NCBI GenBank assembly: GCA_028283855.1 | Contig: JAPWJX010000005.1 | Span: forward strand, 186,001 to 250,000 | Source of the DNA: Verrucomicrobium sp. | GTDB taxonomy: Bacteria > Verrucomicrobiota > Verrucomicrobiia > Methylacidiphilales > GAS474 | Direction: 5' to 3' | DNA: 64,000 nucleotides | Shown: piece by piece, positions 36,768-44,530 of the stretch | How the letters are laid out: each line of letters begins with the position of its first letter | Position numbering within the stretch: position 1 is the stretch's first letter | Translations under genes and position numbers: made by a program | The notes under the pieces: generated by a model | Seen by the model: the letters and a program-made list of their open reading frames with translations, nothing else | Databases searched by the model: none | What the model was told of the DNA's origin: nothing

Positions 36768-37681
36768 CCGGATTCCTCCTTCGCCGCATCCTGGCCGCCG
36801 TACCGGTCCTCCTGGCCGTGGTCACCTTGACCTTCCTCCTCATGCGCCTGGCGCCGGGCAGCCCCTTCAGCACGGAACGGTCCTTTCCTCCGGCCATTCT
36901 CCGCCAGCTGGAGGCCCGCTACCAGCTGGACGGGACGCCCGGCCAGCAATACCTCCACTACCTCGACCACCTCCGCCACGGCGACTTGGGCCTCTCCACC
37001 CGCTACCGGAACCGCACGGTCAACGAGGTGCTTAAGCAGACGCTGCCCGTCTCCCTCACGCTCGGCGCGGCGGCCTTCGTCGTCGCCCTCGGCATCGGCG
37101 TGGGGTTGGGATCGTTCGCGGCGGTCTTTCACAACCGGGCCGCCGACCGGCTGGCCATGTTCGCCGCCCTCCTGGGCATCTCCCTGCCGGTCTTCGTCCT
37201 GGCGCCGCTGTTCATCCTTCTCTTCGGCGTCGCCTGGAAGTGGGTGCCGGTGGCGGGCTGGGGCGGGTTCCGGGAATTGATCCTCCCGGCGGTCTGCCTG
37301 GCGCTGCCCTTTGCGGCGGCCATCGCCCGGCTCATGCGCGCCAGCCTGCTGGACGTGCTGGGGCAGGATTTCATCCGCACCGCGCGGGCAAAGGGTATGA
37401 CGGAGGAGCGCGTCGTCCTGGTCCACGCGCTGAAGGTGGCGATCCTGCCGGTCGTCTCCTACGCAGGCCCCCTGGCGGCCAATCTTTTGACCGGCTCCCT
37501 CGTCATCGAGCAGCTTTTCGCGATTCCCGGCATCGGGCCGTTCTTCGTGAACAGCGTGCTGAACCGCGACCTCTTCATGGTCGGCGGCATCGTCCTCCTC
37601 TACAGCGTCCTGCTCATCGGCTTCAACATCGTGGTCGATATTCTCTACGCGTGGCTCGACCGCCGCATCCGCCTGACATGA
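36764..37681 (+). CDS. oppB: Oligopeptide ABC transporter permease OppB
   Basis: 305 residues, six membrane helices. The N-terminal signature is LLRRILAAVPVLLAVVTLTF and the EAA loop includes RTARAKGMTEERVVLVHALK. The pore-side segment LVIEQLFAIPGIGPFFVNS is also present. Start at 36764 chosen because it overlaps the oppA stop and follows GGAGGG by 9 bases. Works with OppC and two ATPases that are not encoded in this window. Confidence 0.92.
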   Translation: MTGFLLRRILAAVPVLLAVVTLTFLLMRLAPGSPFSTERSFPPAILRQLEARYQLDGTPGQQYLHYLDHLRHGDLGLSTRYRNRTVNEVLKQTLPVSLTLGAAAFVVALGIGVGLGSFAAVFHNRAADRLAMFAALLGISLPVFVLAPLFILLFGVAWKWVPVAGWGGFRELILPAVCLALPFAAAIARLMRASLLDVLGQDFIRTARAKGMTEERVVLVHALKVAILPVVSYAGPLAANLLTGSLVIEQLFAIPGIGPFFVNSVLNRDLFMVGGIVLLYSVLLIGFNIVVDILYAWLDRRIRLT

Positions 37682-38568
37682 AGATGAGCCGCCGCTTCTG
37701 GTCCGATCCGGCACTGGCCGCTTCCGCCGTCCTGCTGGTCCTCCTGGTCCTGGCCGCCGTCGCGGGGCCGCTCCTCACCGGCTACCGCTACGACCAGACC
37801 TCCGCCGCCCAGTTCCAGCCGCCCAGCGCCGCCCACTGGTTCGGCACCGACCTGCACGGGCGCGACCTTTTGACGCGCCTGCTTTACGGCGCGCGGATAT
37901 CCTTCCTCGTCGGCCTTGTGGGTGCTTTCGTCAGCCTGGTCATCGGCGTCTCCTACGGGGCCATGGCGGGTTATCTGGGCGGGCGGATCGACAATTTCAT
38001 GATGCGCGTCGTCGACACCCTCTACGCGCTGCCCAGCCTCATCTTCGTCATCGTCCTCATCGCGGCGCTGGAGCAGCCCGTGGCGCGGCTCTTTTCCCAT
38101 GCCTCCGATCCCTCCCTGCGTGCGCAGGTGCGGTTGGCCCTTCTCTTCATCGGCCTCGGCTGCGTGGAGTGGCTGACCATGGCCCGCGTCGTCCGGGGAC
38201 AGGTATTGGTCATCAAGGAGCTACCCTTCGTCCAGGCTTCCCGCACCCTGGGGCAGGGGCCGTGGCAAATCCTGATCCGCCACCTGCTGCCCAATGTCCT
38301 GGGCATCGTCCTGGTCTATCTGACGCTGAGCATCCCCGCGGTGATCCTTCAGGAATCGTTCCTCAGCTTCCTGGGATTGGGCGTGCAGGCCCCGGCGGCC
38401 TCTCTGGGCTCCCTCATGGCGGACGGCGCGCAGGTCATCAACCCGCTGCGCGTCTCCTGGTGGCTCCTCGTCTTCCCGGGCCTCTTCATGGCCCTGACGC
38501 TCCTCTCCCTCAATTTCCTGGGGGACGGCTTGCGCGACCTGCTCGATCCGCGATCAATCCGGCGGTAA
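37678..38568 (+). CDS. oppC: Oligopeptide ABC transporter permease OppC
   Basis: 296 residues from the ATG overlapping the oppB stop. The N-terminal helix (about 12-34) leads to HWFGTDLHGRDLLTRLLYGARIS, the OppC/DppC hallmark. The EAA loop is VQASRTLGQGPWQILIRHLLPN, followed by ILQESFLSFLGLGVQAPAASLG. The last 59 bases overlap the convergent class IV aminotransferase gene. No oppD or oppF follows, so the ATPase must be encoded elsewhere. Confidence 0.92.
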   Translation: MKMSRRFWSDPALAASAVLLVLLVLAAVAGPLLTGYRYDQTSAAQFQPPSAAHWFGTDLHGRDLLTRLLYGARISFLVGLVGAFVSLVIGVSYGAMAGYLGGRIDNFMMRVVDTLYALPSLIFVIVLIAALEQPVARLFSHASDPSLRAQVRLALLFIGLGCVEWLTMARVVRGQVLVIKELPFVQASRTLGQGPWQILIRHLLPNVLGIVLVYLTLSIPAVILQESFLSFLGLGVQAPAASLGSLMADGAQVINPLRVSWWLLVFPGLFMALTLLSLNFLGDGLRDLLDPRSIRR

Positions 38569-39196
38569 CCGGCCCGGTGGCCAGGGTGCGCCCATTCCAG
38601 GCGCAGACCGCGCGGATGCCGATCCAGCTGTTCGTGACGAAGATCTCGTCCGCCTCGTCGAGCGCCTGAGCGGGGTAATCGCCCTCTTCCACGGCGGCGT
38701 GCCGCAGCACCCATCCGCGCACCACGCCCGTGCGGCAGCCCGCTTCCGAGCGCGGCGTGTGGAGGCGGCCCGTTTTCACCCAAAAGAGATTGCTCATGGC
38801 CCCGGTGGCCAGCAGGCCGTGCTCGTTGAGGAGAACAGCCTCGTCCGCCTCCACGCTCCGGCGGGCCTGCCAATGGGTCAGGTAGCTGATCGTCTTGTGC
38901 CGGGCATCCCAATTCCGGCTGCCCAGCCGCTGCGGGGCCAGGGCCAGGCGATAGGGAACGGGGGCGGGATCGGCTTCCGGGGAAAAGAACTCGGAGAGGT
39001 TTCCCTCCGCGTCGACGATCCAGCGCCAGCGGCCCGTTTCCTGGGGCAGGGAGCGTTCCGGCCTCTCTCCACGCAGAGGAATGGCCAGGGCCGCCGCCGA
39101 GGCGCGGAGCGTTTCCCAATGCTCCGCCGCCTCCAGGGGGGCGCCGTCTTTCACGCGGAGCGTTTCAAAGAGGCCGAGCCAGGGCAGGAAGGACAT
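38510..39196 (-). CDS. Class IV PLP aminotransferase / aminodeoxychorismate lyase-like
   Basis: 228-residue PLP enzyme of fold type IV. The PLP lysine is in DARHKTISYLTH, the glutamate in EAVLLNEHGLLATGAMSNLFW, and the phosphate loop near AGCRTGVVR. N-terminal GLFETLRVKDGAP is typical of PabC and related enzymes. Likely roles are 4-amino-4-deoxychorismate lyase (folate) or a D-/branched-chain transaminase; the short length favours PabC. It overlaps oppC tail-to-tail and is divergent from the pseudouridine synthase 35 bases away. Confidence 0.78.
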   Translation of the reverse strand: MSFLPWLGLFETLRVKDGAPLEAAEHWETLRASAAALAIPLRGERPERSLPQETGRWRWIVDAEGNLSEFFSPEADPAPVPYRLALAPQRLGSRNWDARHKTISYLTHWQARRSVEADEAVLLNEHGLLATGAMSNLFWVKTGRLHTPRSEAGCRTGVVRGWVLRHAAVEEGDYPAQALDEADEIFVTNSWIGIRAVCAWNGRTLATGPVTAGLIADRAGRASRPPGN

Positions 39197-39231
39197 TGCC
39201 CCGATCGTGCCGCACTTCTATTTTCGGCGCA

Positions 39232-39783
39232 ATGGTCCTTGCCTTCCACAAGCCTTACGGCGTCCTAAGCCAGTTCACTCCGGACGGCTCGCCCAACCGG
39301 ACGCTGGCCGAGTTCGGCTTCCCGAAAGGGGTCTATCCCCTGGGCCGTCTCGACTCCGACAGTGAGGGGCTCCTTCTCCTCAGCGACGAGCCGGGGCTGA
39401 ACAACCGTCTCCTGGACCCTGCCCGGGGCCATCGCCGGACCTACTGGGCGCAGGTGGAGCGGCTGCCGGACGCCGCCGCGCTGGAAAAGCTCTCACGCGG
39501 CGTGACGATCCAAGACTATCGAACGCGCCCGTGCCACGCGTGGCTCCTGGACCCCCAGCCGGCGATTCCCCCGCGCGATCCGCCGGTCCGTTTCCGCAAG
39601 AACGTGCCGGACTGTTGGATCGGCCTGGAGCTGGTGGAGGGAAAGAACCGCCAAGTCCGGCGGATGACGGCCGCCATCGGCCATCCCACGCTGCGGCTCC
39701 TGCGGGTGGAGATTGAGGGGATCGCGTTGACGAACCTGGGCCTGGAGCCGGGCCGGTGGAAGCCTATTCCGGCAAAATGGTGA
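39232..39783 (+). CDS. RluE/RsuA-family pseudouridine synthase
   Basis: 183 residues. The catalytic aspartate lies in YPLGRLDSDSEGLLLL, with the N-terminal FHKPYGVLSQF. The basic motif GKNRQVRRMTAAIGHPTLRLLRV is typical of RluE/RluB/RsuA. There is no N-terminal S4 domain, and the small size matches RluE (23S rRNA U2457). ATG at 39232 chosen over an upstream ATG, matching the family start. It overlaps the convergent glycosyltransferase by 20 bases. Confidence 0.88.
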   Translation: MVLAFHKPYGVLSQFTPDGSPNRTLAEFGFPKGVYPLGRLDSDSEGLLLLSDEPGLNNRLLDPARGHRRTYWAQVERLPDAAALEKLSRGVTIQDYRTRPCHAWLLDPQPAIPPRDPPVRFRKNVPDCWIGLELVEGKNRQVRRMTAAIGHPTLRLLRVEIEGIALTNLGLEPGRWKPIPAKW

Positions 39784-41305
39784 GATTGCCCGTGGCGGCG
39801 TAGGCGCGCCAGGCCTTCGGATCGGTGGTGAGGGGGAGCTTCTCCTCCCACAGCTGCTGGATTTCCCGCCCGTGCTGCTGGAATACCTCCAGCACCCGGT
39901 CCAGCCGTCCGGAAAGGTGGGCGTGGAGCGCCGGATGGGGCTGCGGCTGGATCTCCGGCGGATAAAGGCCCAGCTCCTGCCGCTGGGGCTGAAGGCATCC
40001 GGGCAGGACCCGGGAACGGAAGTGGGGCCATCCGGCCAGGAAGTGTTCCAGCCCCATGATGAGCGAGGCGGCGCCCAGATGGCGGTGTTTGAGGAGGTGG
40101 CCCATCGCCCGGCCCACATTGTTATGGAAAAGGGCGGTGCAGGCGGCCTGGCCGCGCCGCGCGTTGTGGAGTAGGAGGTTGTATTGCTCCAGGAAAAGAG
40201 TCTCCGGGGCCGCGCCGCGCCGCTCCAGGGAATAGAACTGCCACGTGCCGACGCCGGGCAGCATCCGCACGGAGTGGCCCGCCTCCGCCAGCCTCCGCCC
40301 GTAATCGAGGTCGTGGGAAAGGAAGAGAGGCAGGGGCAGCCCGATTTGGCGGACCACCGCCGCCGGGATAAGGCAAAAGGACCACGTCGGCACCTGGCCC
40401 GTTTTTGGCAGCGTGCAGACGTCCAGGCCGTCCGGCTTGCCCGCGTCGAGCCGGTGCAGGAGCGGGTAGCCTTGCCAGAAGTCCCGGTCGTTCTGGTGGA
40501 GGATCGACCCGGCGGAGGAAATCAGGTGCGGCTGGAGCGGGTCCAGGAAGATGCCGCCCAGGACAAAAGGCGCGCGGGCCAGCTGCGCCGCGCGCAAGGC
40601 CCGCAGGATGACGTCGACGTCGAACTCGACATCGTCGTCGAGCGTCAGGAAGTGGGTGGCGTCCCCGTCCCATTCCTCCAGGAAAGCGCGGCCGATGCCG
40701 CCCGCGCCGCCCAGGTTCCGCTGCGCGGTCACGCGGCAGCGCGGTCCGGCCAAGGGCGCCAGAACGGGGCGGGCGCTTTGCTCGACGATGTGAAGGCGCA
40801 CCCCCTCCGCCTCCAGCAGGGGATCGGTCAGGACCTTTTCCAGGTAGCCGGTGGGCCGCCGGACGGCGGCGAGGACTGCCAGCTTTGCCGGGGGCAGGGG
40901 ATCGGCAGTCCGCCAGGAACCTTCCCGCAGAGCGCCGCGCACGGTGAAACGGAGGCGCAGGGCGTGGCGGCAGGCTTCCGCATCCAGGTCAAACGCGTGG
41001 GAGAACTCCCCGGAAGCGGTGAAGGAGCCCAAGGAACGGGCCAGGCCCAGCGCGTCCTGGGAAAAGATTTCGATCCGGGCTTCCCCCTCCACGAGCAAGC
41101 TCAGGGAAAGCGTCCGCAGGGTGGTGAGGGATCTCCACGCGGCCAGCGGGAAGGAGTTGAAGAACGTGTCGCCGTCCAGGAGGCCGCCTTCCTCCTGCCA
41201 GTAGAGCCGGTTCCGTTTCCGCCGCCAGGCGGTTTGGCTAAAGAGCGTCGCCTCGACCTGCGGGTCTTCCGGGGCAAAGCGGATGCGTTGGAGGATGCCG
41301 CTCAC
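39764..41305 (-). CDS. GlfT2-like glycosyltransferase (GT2 with N-terminal beta domain), first copy
   Basis: 513 residues from GTG at 41305. That start overlaps the preceding stop (GTGA) and has a GGAGGG site. An N-terminal beta-rich domain (about 1-130; DTFFNSFPLAAWRSLTTLRTLSL) matches the family next door and the N-domain of mycobacterial GlfT2 galactofuranosyltransferase. The GT-A domain has LAVLAAVRRP, NLGGAGGIGRAF and the metal-binding acidic triplet in FLTLDDDVEFD. A C-terminal helical part follows. It probably adds sugars, perhaps galactofuranose, to a cell-surface glycan. UDP-Galf specificity is inferred. Confidence 0.78.
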   Translation of the reverse strand: MSGILQRIRFAPEDPQVEATLFSQTAWRRKRNRLYWQEEGGLLDGDTFFNSFPLAAWRSLTTLRTLSLSLLVEGEARIEIFSQDALGLARSLGSFTASGEFSHAFDLDAEACRHALRLRFTVRGALREGSWRTADPLPPAKLAVLAAVRRPTGYLEKVLTDPLLEAEGVRLHIVEQSARPVLAPLAGPRCRVTAQRNLGGAGGIGRAFLEEWDGDATHFLTLDDDVEFDVDVILRALRAAQLARAPFVLGGIFLDPLQPHLISSAGSILHQNDRDFWQGYPLLHRLDAGKPDGLDVCTLPKTGQVPTWSFCLIPAAVVRQIGLPLPLFLSHDLDYGRRLAEAGHSVRMLPGVGTWQFYSLERRGAAPETLFLEQYNLLLHNARRGQAACTALFHNNVGRAMGHLLKHRHLGAASLIMGLEHFLAGWPHFRSRVLPGCLQPQRQELGLYPPEIQPQPHPALHAHLSGRLDRVLEVFQQHGREIQQLWEEKLPLTTDPKAWRAYAATGNLTILPE

Positions 41306-42927
41306 GCCGCGAAGCCCTCCAGGCTGCCGTGGGCAAAGTAATGCTCCCACGCCGCCGGAGCGTAGGAGAGGGGAAGCTTTTGGGCCAAGGAAGTCCGGGC
41401 CGTTTCCCCTTCGGCATCGGCCAAGGCGGCGAGGCGGCGTTCCAGGGAGGAGGCCTGTTCCCCGCTGGGAACGGGGGTTTCCTCTTCATTCAAAAGGTAG
41501 ACGTCCAGCTCGGTCCGGAGCGTTTCCAGGTGCTGCGGAAAACGGCGGGTGGAAAAGTGCCGCCAGCCCGCGAAGGCGTCTTCCATCGCGCCGAGGAGGG
41601 CCGCGGCGCGCCGGTATTGATGGCGGGAGAGCAGTGCCTCCGTTTCCTCCGCCAGATAGTCCAGGAAAGGCCGGAACGCCTCGGGATGATGGACGGCGTG
41701 GTAGACCAGCAGGCTGTAGACATTCAGCCGCATCATCCAGGGAGCCGTCTTCTTGCGGAAGGGCTGGTGCCAGACGCCGATGCCCGGGGGGACGTGAACG
41801 GCGTATCCTGCGGCCAGCGCGCGGGTGCTGTATTCGATGTCGTCCCAGCGGACGAAGAACGGCGCGGGCAGCCCGATTTGCTGCATGAGCGAGGCGGGGA
41901 ACATGCAGAACCACCAGGCTGCGAAGTCGGAGGCGAAGGGGATCTGCGCCCCGTCGAGCGCGCCGGGGAGATCGACGGAGAGGCCGGAGAAGCGGGGATC
42001 GACTTCCCGGAACCCCTTGTCCGTGGCGGTGAGCCGGTCGCCGATGCCCTGCAGCACGTTCGGCTGAAGGAGGTCGAGCATCACGCCGCCGACGACCAGC
42101 GGCTGCCGGGAGAATTGGAAAAGTCGCAGCGCGCGCAGGACCGAATCGGTCTCCAGGAAGATGTCGTCGTCCAGGATCAGGAAGTGGGTCGGCGCGGGGG
42201 AGGATTTCCCCGCCTCATACAGGGCGCGGGTGACGCCGCCGCTGCAACCCAGATTGGGCTGGCGGACGATGCGGCAGCGTTCCGGATCGACGGGCTCCAG
42301 CTCTTCCCGGTCGCTCTGGTCGGTGACCCAGAGGATGACGCCTTCCCGCCGCAGGACCTCGTCCTCCATGAGGTGCCGGATGAGCCGCTGGGCGTAGCGG
42401 GCCCGGTTATGGGTGGGGAAGACCACGGCCAGGCGCGGGGCGGCGGCGGGCGCCTCGTCCCGGGTCGTCCATTCCCCGCCCAGGAGGCGGGCGCCGCCTT
42501 CCTGGCCGGTCAGGGAAAAGCTGAAGCGGAGCGCCTGGTCCAGGGCGCCGTCGAAGTCGTGCTGAAAGAGGCCCTGGGCAACGGCGGCGGCCAGGCGCCG
42601 CCGCTCCCCGCGCTCATCGTGGACGAAGACCTCCACCAAGGCGTTCCCCTCCATTTCCAGCCGCAGGGAAAGGGTCCGCAGCGGCGCGAGCCGCCGCCAG
42701 GTGGAAAAAAAGAAGGCGTTAAAAAAGGTGTCGAAGGAGGCCGTGGCCCCGGCGGCTATTTGGAGAAAGCTCTCCTCTTCCCGCACGTCCTGCCGGGGCG
42801 CGCTCCAATAGGCCGTCTGGCCTCGCCGCAGCCAGAGGGTGTCGTCGTGGGGGGTGAAGGAGGCGGCCTCGCCCGTCTCCTCCCGTTCCAGGCGGCAGAG
42901 GCGGACCCGCTGGAGAAGGAGGCTCAT
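41302..42927 (-). CDS. GlfT2-like glycosyltransferase (GT2 with N-terminal beta domain), second copy
   Basis: 541 residues. The N-terminal domain carries DTFFNAFFFSTWRRLAPLRTLSL, paralogous to the copy at 39764-41305. The catalytic domain has LAVVFPTHNRARYAQRLI, NLGCSGGVTRAL and FLILDDDIFLE (DDD metal site). The base region WDDIEYSTRALAAG and WHQPFRKK resembles GlfT2's catalytic DDxE and HW elements. It starts at the base after the previous stop, with no spacer. Two diverged copies suggest alternating linkages or successive polymer steps. Confidence 0.8.
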   Translation of the reverse strand: MSLLLQRVRLCRLEREETGEAASFTPHDDTLWLRRGQTAYWSAPRQDVREEESFLQIAAGATASFDTFFNAFFFSTWRRLAPLRTLSLRLEMEGNALVEVFVHDERGERRRLAAAVAQGLFQHDFDGALDQALRFSFSLTGQEGGARLLGGEWTTRDEAPAAAPRLAVVFPTHNRARYAQRLIRHLMEDEVLRREGVILWVTDQSDREELEPVDPERCRIVRQPNLGCSGGVTRALYEAGKSSPAPTHFLILDDDIFLETDSVLRALRLFQFSRQPLVVGGVMLDLLQPNVLQGIGDRLTATDKGFREVDPRFSGLSVDLPGALDGAQIPFASDFAAWWFCMFPASLMQQIGLPAPFFVRWDDIEYSTRALAAGYAVHVPPGIGVWHQPFRKKTAPWMMRLNVYSLLVYHAVHHPEAFRPFLDYLAEETEALLSRHQYRRAAALLGAMEDAFAGWRHFSTRRFPQHLETLRTELDVYLLNEEETPVPSGEQASSLERRLAALADAEGETARTSLAQKLPLSYAPAAWEHYFAHGSLEGFAA

Positions 42928-44529
42928 TCAGGAAGCGGAAGCGCGGCGGCCGGCCAGGTCCAGGCCCCGGTCGATGGCCTGGAACGCGCCGGTGCCCCAC
43001 TTGTAGCGGCTCTTCATGCCGTTGCCCACCTGGCTGCCGCGGCTGCGGCGGCAGTGGTCCCGAAGGGGCTTCCACGGATGCTTCACGGCCACGCGGCCCT
43101 CATAGAGCACATCGTAGCCGGCGGCCCACAGGGCGATCTGATGGTCCAGGTCTTCCCAGGAGATGGGGCTCAGGGCAATGTCGAGCGGGCCCGCGGCGCG
43201 ATAGGCCTTCTGCCGGTAAAGGATCATGCAGCCCATGTTCCCCAGGGTGCGGGAGAGATAGTCGTATTGCCCCCCGTCCTTTTCCGTCTGATGGTTGATG
43301 CCGTCCGGCCACATGCGGTAGTCGGCCCACAGGAGGGTGTCGGGCTTCTCGATGTCGACGACCTTTGTCCCCACGGCTCCGGCGTAGGGATTGGCCCGCA
43401 GGGCGGCGACGAGCTTGGCCAGCCAATCCGGCTCCATCTCGATGTCGTCGTCCAGCCGGGCGACCAGCGGCGCGTCGCTGAGGGAGGAGAGCCAGTTGAG
43501 TCCCGCCGTGAGGCCGACGTTCACGGGAGACTCGGCGATCTCGATGGGGAAGGGGAAGGAGTTCCGGAGTTCCTCCAGGTAGGCCTTGCTCCCGTCCGTG
43601 CTGCCGTTGAGGAGGATCTTCAGCCGCGCGGCGGGATAGGCGGTCTTGGCCACGCACTCGAGCGTGGTCTTGAGGAGCGCCAGGTTGTTCCGCGTCACCA
43701 TGAGAAGGTCGACGGGTGGCTCCGGGGACTCCCACTCGTCCAGGAGCCGCTTGCCGATGCGCCAGCAGAGCGGCGTCTCCCCGTAGAGGGCGCGGATGGC
43801 GTGCAGGTCGGGATAGGCGGGATTCCACCGCCATTTCTTGTTCCAGAGGTTCACCATCGGCATGGCCATTTCCCCCATGGAGGGGACGTTCAGCGTCTGC
43901 TGCATGAAGGCGAAGGTGTCCGTGCGGGGGTGGTGGAGGGTGACGGAGGGCTCGGTCCAGACGGAGAAGCCTTTCTCGCGGAGGGAAAGGCAAAGGTCGT
44001 CGCTTTCCATCCAGGGGGGGCGCCCCGCGCCCTGGACCGCTGTCCATCCTTCCTCGAAAGGCGGACGGCCCAGGGTGTTGAGGGCGTCCCGGCGGATGAA
44101 GCATAGCCAGGGGATGACGGAATCGGCTTCCACGGGCTTGTCGTACAGCGCCATGTCCGACTGGCCGTAGCCGATGTTGGAAATGTGCTCGAACATGCCG
44201 AAGCGGTGGATCACCAGCCGTCCGCAGGAGTAGATGAGCCCCATGCGGTCGTAGAGCTTTGCTCCCACCACGCCGGCGTTCTTTTCCTCCGCCAACTTCC
44301 GTAGCGGGGCCAGCCAGCGGTCGGTCTCCAGGCTCACTTGATCGACGGCCAGCACCACGTCGTCCTCCGGGCAGGAGGCGATGGCCTGGTTGAGGGCGGC
44401 GAAGTTCCCCCACGGCACGGGCAGGGTGCGGCAGGGCTCCCCGGAGGATGCGGCGACGGCTTTCAGCCAGCCGTGCAGGTCGGAGGGGGCGGGACCGTGG
44501 AGGCCGATGAGGGTGACGGGGCGGCTCAT
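42928..44529 (-). CDS. Family 2 glycosyltransferase (two-part)
   Basis: 533-residue cytosolic or membrane-associated glycosyltransferase. The first half contains VTLIGLHGP, DDVVLAVDQVSLET and GVVGAKLYDRMGLIYSCG. The second half (from about 265) is a classical GT-A domain: VDLLMVTRNNLALLKTTLEC, NVGLTAGLNWLSS, VARLDDDIEMEPDWL and a base motif SWEDLDHQI. The first half may be a degenerate second GT2 domain. Part of a glycan operon with the two GlfT2-like genes. Sugar and acceptor unknown. Confidence 0.8.
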   Translation of the reverse strand: MSRPVTLIGLHGPAPSDLHGWLKAVAASSGEPCRTLPVPWGNFAALNQAIASCPEDDVVLAVDQVSLETDRWLAPLRKLAEEKNAGVVGAKLYDRMGLIYSCGRLVIHRFGMFEHISNIGYGQSDMALYDKPVEADSVIPWLCFIRRDALNTLGRPPFEEGWTAVQGAGRPPWMESDDLCLSLREKGFSVWTEPSVTLHHPRTDTFAFMQQTLNVPSMGEMAMPMVNLWNKKWRWNPAYPDLHAIRALYGETPLCWRIGKRLLDEWESPEPPVDLLMVTRNNLALLKTTLECVAKTAYPAARLKILLNGSTDGSKAYLEELRNSFPFPIEIAESPVNVGLTAGLNWLSSLSDAPLVARLDDDIEMEPDWLAKLVAALRANPYAGAVGTKVVDIEKPDTLLWADYRMWPDGINHQTEKDGGQYDYLSRTLGNMGCMILYRQKAYRAAGPLDIALSPISWEDLDHQIALWAAGYDVLYEGRVAVKHPWKPLRDHCRRSRGSQVGNGMKSRYKWGTGAFQAIDRGLDLAGRRASAS

Positions 44530-44530
44530 G

